A DNA stretch of 64,000 bases. Source: Limihaloglobus sulfuriphilus (GTDB lineage Bacteria; Planctomycetota; Phycisphaerae; Sedimentisphaerales; Sedimentisphaeraceae). The notes beneath the pieces are model-generated. The model saw only the letters and a list, made by a program, of their open reading frames with translations. It was not told the DNA's origin and did no database searches. Location of the stretch: the NCBI RefSeq assembly GCF_001999965.1, contig NZ_CP019646.1, positions 3,658,001 through 3,722,000 on the forward strand, read 5' to 3'. Positions 51,802 to 60,398 of this stretch are shown in pieces. Each line of letters opens with the position of its first letter. Position 1 is the stretch's first letter. Position numbers and translations under genes: made by a program.

Positions 51802-54261
51802 ATGACCACCAAAAAGCTGTACATAATAGGATTATTCGGAGCAGTTTCATTTTTTTTCTTGATGCCGGCCAGTGCCTTTGCCAGAGATTGGAAGCTATGG
51901 TATAGGTATCCCGCCCGCGAATGGGAAGAGGCCCTGCCGGTCGGTAATGGACGTATCGGGGGAATGGTATTTGGGGGGATTGACAGGGAAAGGATTTCCT
52001 TGAATGAGGAGAGCATCTGGTCCGGTACTCCTGTCCCTAAAGAAGCTACAAATGTCCATCAGTTGGTGATCAAGAAACAGCGGGAGCTTTATTTCGCCGG
52101 TAAACCCCATGAAGCAAAAAAGGTTAATACCTCAAATGTAGAAATTTCCCCCGATTTTGATGTTCGCAAAGAAAAGATAGAAGGCACAAGCCGTTCTCGC
52201 CATATATATAAACCTTTGGCAGATTTGTATCTGCATTTCGGCAGCACTCGTGAACTGCCGAGCGATTATTATAGAGATCTTGATCTTGACCGTGCGGTTG
52301 CGACGGTGAAATATAATAGTGCCGGCATAAATTATACCCGCGAAGTATTCTGCAGTCATCCGGATCAGGTTATGGTTGTTCGTGTTACCGCTGATAAACC
52401 GGGGCAAATATCATTTAATACTAAAATGACCCGCAGAATAGATGTTAAGGCTGATATGTACCGCTATGATGCCGAGCTTGGTGCGAAGGTTGAAAGCATT
52501 ACCCGTCCTCCTGACCCGGTGATTAGAGTTATCTCTCCGGGCAGGTTCAGCTTTAGCGGACAGGCAGACCCTGATGGGGTAGAATTCACAGCTCACTTTC
52601 AGGTTATTGCTCAAGGGGGCAATGTTAAAAGAATTCCGGAGGGATTTGAGGTAGAAGATGCCGATTCTGCGGTGCTGTATGTAACCGCGGCAACCGATTA
52701 TAACCATGAAAATCCCGATGATATAGCGTGCAGCCATATGGATTCGGTTTCAAGGAAGTCTTTTGATGAACTGCTCCAACGGCACGTTGAAGACCACCAA
52801 AGCCTTTTCAGACGCGTCGATATTGATCTGGGAACAAGCCGCAATGCTGAGATGCCGACAGATAAGCGTGTTCTTGCACATCAGTTAGGAATAAAAGATT
52901 GCCGTGTTCCAGAAGATATGGAACGTGACCCGGATCTATACGCATTATATTTTCAGTACGGCAGGTATCTGATGATAGCCTGCTCACGACCTGGCACCAT
53001 GCCGCCGGCCCTGCAGGGTATCTGGAATGACAGCCTCCTGCCGCCATGGTTTGGCGGACATACATCAGATATAAATGTAGAGATGAACTATTGGCCGGTA
53101 GAGACCTGTAATCTTAGCGAATGTCATCGTGCGCTGCTTGATTTCGTTGAAGGTTTTAGCGATGCTGCCAGTAAATCAGCAGACATTTCATACGGCTGCA
53201 GGGGAATGGTAGTTAATGGAATGACAATATGGGGCCCTAAAACTGCAGCATCAAATTGGCAGGATTTCGGCGGCTGGCTGTCTCAGCACTTCTGGGAGCA
53301 TTACGCCTTTACAGGTGATGAAGAATATCTTGCCGAACATGCTTATCCTTTTATGAAAGAAAATGCACTTTTTTATCTAGATTTTATGGTAAAGGATCCC
53401 CGAAACGGCTGGCTCTTAACCGGCCCTGCATATTCACCGGAAAATCAGTTTTTGTATCCGGATGGCAGCAGGGGACACTCGGATATGGGAGTTACGATGA
53501 GTCTGGCAATCATCAGGGACCTGTTTGAAAATACCATAAAGGCCGGCGAAATTCTCGGTGTCGATCCAGGCTTAAGATCACAGATGAAGGCCGCGCTTGA
53601 TGATCTTGCGCCATACCAGATCGGCATATTCGGCCAGTTGCAGGAATGGCTTTTCGATTATGACGAGGTCTATCCAGGTCATCGCCACATGTCGCATTTG
53701 TTCGGAGTAGCCCCGGGCTATTCGATAACTCCGAGGACTACTACTGAATTAGCAGAAGCGGCAAAGAAATCGCTGATTCGCAGGCTTGACAATAACGGCG
53801 GCTGGACAGGTTGGAGCAGGGCCTGGGCATTGAACTTGGCTGCAAGATTAAAAGACGGCGAACTTGCACGTCAGCAGCTCCAGTTACAGCTTGAAAGGAC
53901 AACTTTCTATAATCTTTTCGACTCACATCCCCGAAAAGGCGGAAATACCATCTGTTTCCAAATTGAAGGCAACTTCGGAAGTATCGCAGGTATGGCAGAG
54001 ATGTTCTTGCAAAGCCATGAAGATTATATTGAACTAATGCCCGCGCACCCCAGCGCTTGGAAGAAAGGTTATGTAAAGGGGCTGCGTGCCCGCGGCGGTT
54101 TTGAAGTGGATATTGCCTGGGATGATGGCAAACTTACAGAAGCAGTAATTAAGTCGCTTAACGGCAAGGATTGCCGGGTGCGTTATGGCGACAAGATAAT
54201 AAAACTTAAGACTGAGCCCGGAAAAAATTACAAGTTTAATGAAAGTCTGAAATTGATTTAA
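51802..54261 (+). CDS. GH95-like enzyme (copy 2) with altered catalytic-site motifs
   Basis: 819 residues, signal peptide (ending SAFARDW). It has the full GH95 layout (YPAREWEEALPVGNGRIGGM, LQGIWNDSLLPPWFGGHTSD, AYSPENQFLYPDGSRGHSD, YPGHRHMSHLFGVAPG, WTGWSRAWALNLAARL). Two positions differ from copy 1 and from the usual family motif: the xNxN segment reads SDINVEMNYWPVE (Asp in place of the first Asn, Glu in place of Gln), and the QIDGNFG segment reads CFQIEGNFGS (Glu for Asp). The Glu of SPEN is kept. The Asn/Asp trio holds the nucleophilic water in AfcA, so specificity or mechanism may differ. Near tandem with copy 1 (13 nt apart), probably by old duplication; DNA has diverged strongly. 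Confidence 0.87.
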   Translation: MTTKKLYIIGLFGAVSFFFLMPASAFARDWKLWYRYPAREWEEALPVGNGRIGGMVFGGIDRERISLNEESIWSGTPVPKEATNVHQLVIKKQRELYFAGKPHEAKKVNTSNVEISPDFDVRKEKIEGTSRSRHIYKPLADLYLHFGSTRELPSDYYRDLDLDRAVATVKYNSAGINYTREVFCSHPDQVMVVRVTADKPGQISFNTKMTRRIDVKADMYRYDAELGAKVESITRPPDPVIRVISPGRFSFSGQADPDGVEFTAHFQVIAQGGNVKRIPEGFEVEDADSAVLYVTAATDYNHENPDDIACSHMDSVSRKSFDELLQRHVEDHQSLFRRVDIDLGTSRNAEMPTDKRVLAHQLGIKDCRVPEDMERDPDLYALYFQYGRYLMIACSRPGTMPPALQGIWNDSLLPPWFGGHTSDINVEMNYWPVETCNLSECHRALLDFVEGFSDAASKSADISYGCRGMVVNGMTIWGPKTAASNWQDFGGWLSQHFWEHYAFTGDEEYLAEHAYPFMKENALFYLDFMVKDPRNGWLLTGPAYSPENQFLYPDGSRGHSDMGVTMSLAIIRDLFENTIKAGEILGVDPGLRSQMKAALDDLAPYQIGIFGQLQEWLFDYDEVYPGHRHMSHLFGVAPGYSITPRTTTELAEAAKKSLIRRLDNNGGWTGWSRAWALNLAARLKDGELARQQLQLQLERTTFYNLFDSHPRKGGNTICFQIEGNFGSIAGMAEMFLQSHEDYIELMPAHPSAWKKGYVKGLRARGGFEVDIAWDDGKLTEAVIKSLNGKDCRVRYGDKIIKLKTEPGKNYKFNESLKLI

Positions 54262-54308
54262 AATTTGATGTATTTAAGCCGATACATTGAACAAAGGAAA
54301 ACCAGACT

Positions 54309-54377
54309 ATGAAAAAAATATTTACTCTTGTTATACAAATCTTAACGTTTGCCGTAATCAAAAGAAAAGGCAGGTAA
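54309..54377 (+). pseudogene. Deletion scar: signal-peptide start of a family paralog joined to an internal GH43 fragment
   Basis: A tiny frame, MKKIFTLVIQILTFAV then IKRKGR and a stop. Its first half matches the start of the protein at 20115 (one codon shorter), including the AAAGGA-like ribosome site and CTATG context. Its second half (54354-54376) is identical over 23 bp to the GH43 gene at 46044-46066, and in the same frame. The junction falls in GCCGT/GCTGT microhomology. A cassette containing a family paralog followed by a GH43 gene therefore once stood here and collapsed by deletion. Confidence 0.75.
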
Positions 54378-54407
54378 CTGTTACAGAAATTCCTTAGGAA
54401 AAGTATT

Positions 54408-57400
54408 ATGCCCAAAAAAAGTGTCTTATTACTATTGTTGTTTGTTTACTTCCAAGCTAATGTACCTGCGGCTGTTTACTGGGATAATGACAGTAAGGAC
54501 CAGAAATGGCAAACACCTGGTAATTGGTCCGGCAACGCCGGGCCGACCGCGTATCCGGCGGTTGATATTGGCGAGCCCAATGGCCCGCAAGAGTGCATTA
54601 TCGGTTCGGGAATTATGGCTAATGAGCCGATACGGTTGTCGATAGGTAATAATGCCGGAACAGAGGGCTCTATTCTTATTGACGGGGGTGATCTTGTTTG
54701 CAATCAGTTTTTAAATATTGGTTATAATGGTAAAGGTATATGCAGGCTTAAAAGCGGCACTATCACGACCGAACTCTACGATGTCGAAGTGGCCGGAACT
54801 CATGGGGGCAATGAAGGTGTGCTTGAAGTATTGGGCGGTACGATCACGGCACAGCGTTTCTTCTGTGTTGCCCAAGGGGTTGACAGTGTTGCTACTATCA
54901 ATATAAGTGGCGGTCTGATAGATGTTTTGGACTACGATTTCGGTAAAAGCTCAGGCGGTGATCTTATGCAGGGGACTACGACGGTAAATCTCAGCGGTGG
55001 AACGATTACAGCGGGGAGGAATTTTTATGCGGGTCGGGGCGGTACGTTTACAATGAATATGACCGGCGGCACTGTCAATGCCCAAACGATGTATCTCGGC
55101 AGCGATTCGAGCGGGGCATCAACAACAAATGCGCTTGTAATTTGTGGCGGCGGGGTAATCAATATCAATAGTTTACAGATAAATTCTTCGGCCATATCGG
55201 CAAAATTGGACATGAGAGGGGGGACGGTAATCATCGAGGGCGATGTCGAATCGATGATAAACAGCTATGTTTCTGCCGGTTATATTGTTGCCTGGGACGG
55301 TCTGGGTGATATTTTTGCAAGCTATGATACACCTATTGCGGGCAAAACAACTTTATATGCTGATTCTTATAACCCCTTTGCAGCTTATGACCTGAGCCCT
55401 GTTGGGCTTGAGACTAACCTTTCGGCGGAACTGAGTTGGCAAGGCGGGCTGGAAGCAGATTTACATCATGTATATTTCAGTACAAGTTTTGATGATGTAA
55501 ACAATAGGGCACCGGCTGCCGACAAAGGTTATCAGATATCACCTTATGATGTGGTTGTAGGCGATTTTGAGCAGGGACAGATTTATTACTGGTGTGTTGA
55601 CGAGGTCAATTCCGGCACGAGAGAAACATGGCCCGGTGAAGTGGTAAGTTTTACTACCATATCCGGTTTAATAGAAAACACTGACTACCGGATTATGTTG
55701 TTACCAGATATGGGTTTAAGGCTGGAGGATAAAGAATCCGGAGTGACAGCGGATTTTTCTTCTGAGTTTACCGTGATACACAGTACCTTCCAACCGAGTT
55801 TAACACCAGAATATATGCAGTATGCTTCCTGGGCAACTGGTCAGAATCCATTCAGCACGGGTGCAAATTATGTTCTACAGGCAAATAGTGTTAAAGTGAT
55901 TGAGGACACTATTGTCTGGTCATTTCCAACACACTCGAAATTTGTTTTAGAAGCATGGGTTGATATGTCAACAGATTACAATGAGCCGGCGCTATTTTAT
56001 ACAATTACAGCCTCGTCATCTGGTTGGTTCATGACAGCTTACACCGGTGCTCCAGAGGTGAATCCTGCCACAATGGAGCTGCTGCCCCAACCGACAATGT
56101 GGGGAAGAAAACATATCGACCCGCCGGATGGAGGTTCTGTGATATTTCCGGATGAGCCGAAATCTACTCCTGAACATGCGGCACCTATGCCGGCAGTTGC
56201 TGTAAGAGACAATGGGGTGACGTGTGCAGTCGCTGTGAATCCCGATTTTCAGAAATTTTGGGTACCAAATTACAGAAGATATGAGTTCGCATTAGGTATT
56301 AGAAACCCGGAGGGGAATGCCCAGCCTATCATATTTGCTCCACAGATGGGAGCGCAGTATGGCTCAGGCAACTGGGGTGAGGGCACTCCTACCGATACAG
56401 ACAGCTATCTGGATGTAGGTGAGAGTTTCAGTTTCAGTCAGTTGTGGATTGTTGATGGTGCTGAGTGGAAGGATGTCTATCGAAGTATAGCCGAGAATAT
56501 CTATAACGTTAGAGATCAGCGTGATAACTCAGGGCCTGGTTCGATGAATAAACTTTTGGACAATTTAAGAGATTATGCCTTGGTCGGTCACGGCACAGGC
56601 CATGATATTAATGAGGGCCCCAATCACGATGCCAATGGCAATCCGACTTATGACTTCTTTGATCCGGCTTACAAAAATTACAATATGTGGGACACAGAGC
56701 AGAAATGCAATGAATACTATATTGATCAGCCCGCTGCCTTTAAGATATTAGGCGGTCTTTTTGCCATCAATGCAGCTATCGTTACGGATGACGAAGAGCT
56801 GTTCTGGAATCGTGCCCTTCCGCAGGTCGAGTACTGTCTTTCCCGTGAAAAAATGGGTTTTCAGCCGTATAATTATAACTATAACGATATGATGGCTATA
56901 AGTAATAACATGGATGGCCCGTTCATGTCCGGAATTGACCTGGGGCATCTTTACTGGATGACCGGAGCAAGGACAGATGCTTTCAAAACCTACTCGCTCG
57001 AAAAAGGTTACACCGCTGCGTACACTCGTTTCGAGCAGTCTTTAGAGTGGTATAGGCTTTGGGGTGATCCCGCCGAACTTGATTATGCGATTGACGGGGC
57101 ATATTACACAATAAGCAATCCTTATCATATTTACGATTTCCAGAAATTTTTGGAGATTTATGACGAAACTGCTGATCCCAACTTCCTGGAAGAGGCAGAA
57201 AAGTATGCCTATAATTTTACGACAACGTTAAATACTTCTCCGCGTGTACCCGATGCAAATATAATAGTAGATATCAACAATGAAGCACCGATACACCATC
57301 ATACCTATGGACGACATGCTGCCTGGGGCTTTGATCCTCCAGAGCCCATGTATGCACCAGAGCAGGAGGTTCCTGCCTGGCGGCCGGCGTTTACCGGAAT

Positions 57401-58880
57401 GCAGCCAATGACCTATCGGGCATTCACCTTTAGCGAATTCCCCGGGCCGCTTTTGCGACTCAGCGGGAACCTTGACGATGACTTCCTGAAATCACTTGCC
57501 CGGTGGGGGGCTGTGGGTAGATGGGCGAACTGGCCTGGACAGCAGTTTTCTACCATCGATCATTCACTGGTTTACGAACAGGATGATTATCCAATGCACC
57601 CGCTGCAGTACATGACGTTTACCTCTGTGCATCCCTGGCATCACTATATGTATTTCTTATACGCAATTGACTTTATGGTCAATGATGTGATCACGAAGTC
57701 TAATGGTAATGTTGATTTTCCAAGGCGAAATATACAAGACAAGGGTGCTGGCGGCAGGCAGAATCTGTGGGGGCATGACAGTGGCCGGTTTTATGAAGAT
57801 CAGGATGTCATTCTATGGCTGCCAAGAAATCTGATTTCGCTGAATACCGAGCAAATCAACTATATAGCAGGCTATGGTAATGGCAATCTTTATCTGGCTC
57901 TGTCAAATCAGTCTTTTGATCCGTTGACTGATGTCTCGGTGACCCTAAATCCTGACCGCGTGGGATTCAGCTCAACACATACTGTCAAAGTATGGGAGGA
58001 AAATGCGCCTCAAAAAGCTAAATTGCTTTCTGAAGGAGCTTTAACGGTGAATGTTGCCGCAAGCGGATTGACCGTTCTCGTCATCGAAAACGTCGAAATC
58101 AAAACCGGCAAGGTTCACAGAGAGATATTTGGTAAACCGAAATACACCCTTACTCCAGAGAGCCTTTCCAGAACAAGTGAACCTTTTGGCAAGATGGTTG
58201 GGATGATTATCTCATTTGGACCGGAATTGACCGAGGCTTACTGTTACACCGATGCCAAGGCTCACTTTCATGAAGGTGGTGATGCTGATTATGTGGTAAT
58301 GAGATATTCCCTGGATGGCGGTCCGTGGCATAAAGTAACCGATGAGATCTTTCCGTTCGAATTTTCAACGATGTTATCTCCAGATGCCAACGAATTCAGC
58401 TTTTACTTTGACAAGGTGGATATGGCCGGAAACCATACAATATCTGAAATACGTACTCTTGATGCCAGAAAAATCACAACACTTTCCGGAAGGGTGGCCG
58501 ATATTGACGGAAGTGGTATTCTTGGTGTAGAGGTTATGTGCAGCGGATCGGCTTCTGTTGTTACAGGCTCAGAAGGAAAGTACAATATAGAAAATGTTCT
58601 CGGCGGCCCTCAAACGCTGATGGTTTCAAAAGCAGGTTATGAGTTTATTCCATCTCAAAGAACTGTAGATCTGAGAATTGGCAGCTTAGGCAATATTGAC
58701 TGGGTTGGAAAATATGGTCAATTCAGCACATTAGATTACATACATATACTTGCATCAGACTGGCTCAGTGTCGATGTAATAGATTTGCTTAGTATTCCAT
58801 ATTGTCTATGCACGCCTGTGGGAGACTTAAATCAGGATTGCCGTGTTAATTACCTGGATTTGTCTCATATTGCTCCATAA
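54408..58880 (+). CDS. Giant secreted protein: beta-solenoid, FN3-like, unassigned family domain, CarboxypepD-like, truncated dockerin
   Basis: 1490 residues; signal peptide ends NVPAAVYW. Residues about 20-330 are solenoid repeats (GKGICRLKSGTITTELYDVE, GTFTMNMTGGTVNAQTMYLG), then an FN3-like unit (EADLHHVYFSTSFDDVNN, GQIYYWCVDEVNSGT). Residues about 425-1290 carry the family domain: SSEFTVIHSTFQPSLTPEYM, TMWGRKHIDPPD, PAWRPAFTGMQPMTYRAFTF, GRWANWPGQQ, NYIAGYGNGNLYLALSNQS. The HRAI and HYNHP motifs of the other three paralogs are changed here (YRAFTFSEFPG; SVHPWHHY), so it may have altered activity or be a binding protein. A CarboxypepD-like domain (about 1365-1430) and a dockerin-like GDLNQDCRVNYLDLSHIAP end it; the usual NWL helix after the last loop is missing. 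Operator F begins 12 bp after the stop. Confidence 0.83.
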   Translation: MPKKSVLLLLLFVYFQANVPAAVYWDNDSKDQKWQTPGNWSGNAGPTAYPAVDIGEPNGPQECIIGSGIMANEPIRLSIGNNAGTEGSILIDGGDLVCNQFLNIGYNGKGICRLKSGTITTELYDVEVAGTHGGNEGVLEVLGGTITAQRFFCVAQGVDSVATINISGGLIDVLDYDFGKSSGGDLMQGTTTVNLSGGTITAGRNFYAGRGGTFTMNMTGGTVNAQTMYLGSDSSGASTTNALVICGGGVININSLQINSSAISAKLDMRGGTVIIEGDVESMINSYVSAGYIVAWDGLGDIFASYDTPIAGKTTLYADSYNPFAAYDLSPVGLETNLSAELSWQGGLEADLHHVYFSTSFDDVNNRAPAADKGYQISPYDVVVGDFEQGQIYYWCVDEVNSGTRETWPGEVVSFTTISGLIENTDYRIMLLPDMGLRLEDKESGVTADFSSEFTVIHSTFQPSLTPEYMQYASWATGQNPFSTGANYVLQANSVKVIEDTIVWSFPTHSKFVLEAWVDMSTDYNEPALFYTITASSSGWFMTAYTGAPEVNPATMELLPQPTMWGRKHIDPPDGGSVIFPDEPKSTPEHAAPMPAVAVRDNGVTCAVAVNPDFQKFWVPNYRRYEFALGIRNPEGNAQPIIFAPQMGAQYGSGNWGEGTPTDTDSYLDVGESFSFSQLWIVDGAEWKDVYRSIAENIYNVRDQRDNSGPGSMNKLLDNLRDYALVGHGTGHDINEGPNHDANGNPTYDFFDPAYKNYNMWDTEQKCNEYYIDQPAAFKILGGLFAINAAIVTDDEELFWNRALPQVEYCLSREKMGFQPYNYNYNDMMAISNNMDGPFMSGIDLGHLYWMTGARTDAFKTYSLEKGYTAAYTRFEQSLEWYRLWGDPAELDYAIDGAYYTISNPYHIYDFQKFLEIYDETADPNFLEEAEKYAYNFTTTLNTSPRVPDANIIVDINNEAPIHHHTYGRHAAWGFDPPEPMYAPEQEVPAWRPAFTGMQPMTYRAFTFSEFPGPLLRLSGNLDDDFLKSLARWGAVGRWANWPGQQFSTIDHSLVYEQDDYPMHPLQYMTFTSVHPWHHYMYFLYAIDFMVNDVITKSNGNVDFPRRNIQDKGAGGRQNLWGHDSGRFYEDQDVILWLPRNLISLNTEQINYIAGYGNGNLYLALSNQSFDPLTDVSVTLNPDRVGFSSTHTVKVWEENAPQKAKLLSEGALTVNVAASGLTVLVIENVEIKTGKVHREIFGKPKYTLTPESLSRTSEPFGKMVGMIISFGPELTEAYCYTDAKAHFHEGGDADYVVMRYSLDGGPWHKVTDEIFPFEFSTMLSPDANEFSFYFDKVDMAGNHTISEIRTLDARKITTLSGRVADIDGSGILGVEVMCSGSASVVTGSEGKYNIENVLGGPQTLMVSKAGYEFIPSQRTVDLRIGSLGNIDWVGKYGQFSTLDYIHILASDWLSVDVIDLLSIPYCLCTPVGDLNQDCRVNYLDLSHIAP

Positions 58881-58892
58881 AAACATTTGTTT

Positions 58893-58924
58893 CGCAAAAT
58901 GGCTGCTTATTTGCGTAAAACATA
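58893..58924 (+). promoter_or_regulatory. Operator F (degenerate second copy) of the CE7-GH106 unit
   Basis: CGCAAAATGGC (58893-58903) is followed 21 bp later by CGTAAAACATA (58914-58924), which keeps CGTAAAA but has lost TGGC. No -10 lies at the standard 24-nt distance; TATGTA (58943-58948) and TATAGT (58952-58957) are the nearest candidates. Weaker than operators A to E. Confidence 0.5.
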
Positions 58925-58991
58925 GTTGTTTTTTATTTTGGATATGTAAAGTATAGTATATAAAGTTGTTTTAAACCAGGAGTTAGTATTT

Positions 58992-60380
58992 ATGAATAAG
59001 CTGTTGTTGATTCTTCTCGGGCTTACTCAGTCTGCATCAACGCATAGACGGCGAGGGATTATCGGTCTCTGGCTGATTCTGGGGTTGAACTTGTCATTAA
59101 TAATAATTACATCAACGGCACGAGATACGCGGCCTCCGTCGGATTATGTGTTGACGATTGAAACAGATCGTCCTAAGGCCTTTTACCAGCAGGGAGAGCG
59201 GGTTGGTTTTAATATATCGCTGACCAGAAAAGGACAGCCGGTAAACAGCGCCAAAATCCATTTGCGTATATCTAAAGATGGAATTACTCCGAATATACAT
59301 GAGGAAGATATTGTGATTACTAATGGCAAAGCTTTTACCTCTGCTGTGCTTAGTGAACCGGGATTTCTTAATGGCCGTGTGGATTTTCGGGTGCCGGAAG
59401 AAAACCGTATTCTCAGTTCTTTTGCAGCAGCTGCGGTTGATCCGCTAAAGATCGGCCCAAGCATGCCGCCGCCGGATGATTTTGATGAGTTCTGGGCTTC
59501 TCAGAAGGAGAGATTAGCCGATTCTAAAATAAACCTCAAAATGACTCTGGTGGACTCGGCTTATTCGGATTTGGAAATATATGATGTACAGGCGGACTGT
59601 TTTGATGGAATTCACCTTTCCGCGTACCTTGCCAAACCAGTGGGAGCAAAACCCGCTTCTTTGCCCGCAACCGTCCTGTGCCATGGTGCAGGAGTAGCCA
59701 GCTCCAGAATGAGCAGTGTTGCGGGGTGGGCTCGTGAGGGGTTTGTTGCCATTGATTTTAATGCGCATGGTCTGCCGAACGGCCAGCCGCGGTCGTTTTA
59801 TACCAATCTATATAAAAATGAGCTCAAACGCTATTATATGCGTGGAGCAAAGTCACGGGAAACCTTATTCTTCCGTGAACTGTTCATTCGTCTTATGCGT
59901 GCAACGGATATAGTGGCATCACAACCCGAGTGGGACGGCAAAATCCTGGTTGCTAACGGTCGCAGCCAGGGCGGCGGACAGGCGATTGCCGCTGCCGGGC
60001 TGGACTCTCGTGTTACGTTTATTGCCGCCCAGATTCCTGCACTGTGCGATCACACCGGCATAGCAGCCGGACGTATTAACGGATGGCCAAAATTGATTCC
60101 TGTGGATGCAAACGGCAAACCGGATTCTGATGTTATGAAGGCTGTTCGTTACTACGATGCAATGAATTTCGCGACCCGAACCAAAGCCGATGCGTTTTTC
60201 ACTGTTGGATTTATTGACCGAAGTTGTCCTCCAACAGGAGTTTATGCCGCGTACAATCAGTTGTCCGGAGATAAAAATATTATGAACCATCTACATACGG
60301 GGCATGTTACTTCAGAAGATGCAGACAAAGCAGTCCGTATTGCCGTACTCAAACATGTTCGACAGATGAGAAATAAATAA
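58992..60380 (+). CDS. CE7-like acetyl esterase (AXE1-type alpha/beta hydrolase)
   Basis: 462 residues. The N-terminus has one hydrophobic helix (about 24-42, IIGLWLILGLNLSLIIITS), suggesting a membrane anchor or uncleaved signal. A beta-sandwich (about 45-150) precedes the hydrolase. DDFDEFWASQKERLADSKIN is the opening of CE7 domains, and the nucleophile elbow is NGRSQGGG (GRSQG, Ser as nucleophile). FFTVGFIDRSCPPTGVYAAY holds the likely Asp, and HTGHVTSED the likely His. CE7 enzymes remove acetyl groups from xylose- or cephalosporin-type substrates; here the context suggests acetylated glycan side groups. First gene after operator F, followed 18 nt later by the GH106-like gene. Confidence 0.8.
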   Translation: MNKLLLILLGLTQSASTHRRRGIIGLWLILGLNLSLIIITSTARDTRPPSDYVLTIETDRPKAFYQQGERVGFNISLTRKGQPVNSAKIHLRISKDGITPNIHEEDIVITNGKAFTSAVLSEPGFLNGRVDFRVPEENRILSSFAAAAVDPLKIGPSMPPPDDFDEFWASQKERLADSKINLKMTLVDSAYSDLEIYDVQADCFDGIHLSAYLAKPVGAKPASLPATVLCHGAGVASSRMSSVAGWAREGFVAIDFNAHGLPNGQPRSFYTNLYKNELKRYYMRGAKSRETLFFRELFIRLMRATDIVASQPEWDGKILVANGRSQGGGQAIAAAGLDSRVTFIAAQIPALCDHTGIAAGRINGWPKLIPVDANGKPDSDVMKAVRYYDAMNFATRTKADAFFTVGFIDRSCPPTGVYAAYNQLSGDKNIMNHLHTGHVTSEDADKAVRIAVLKHVRQMRNK

Positions 60381-60398
60381 AGAAAGGAAATATTAAAC

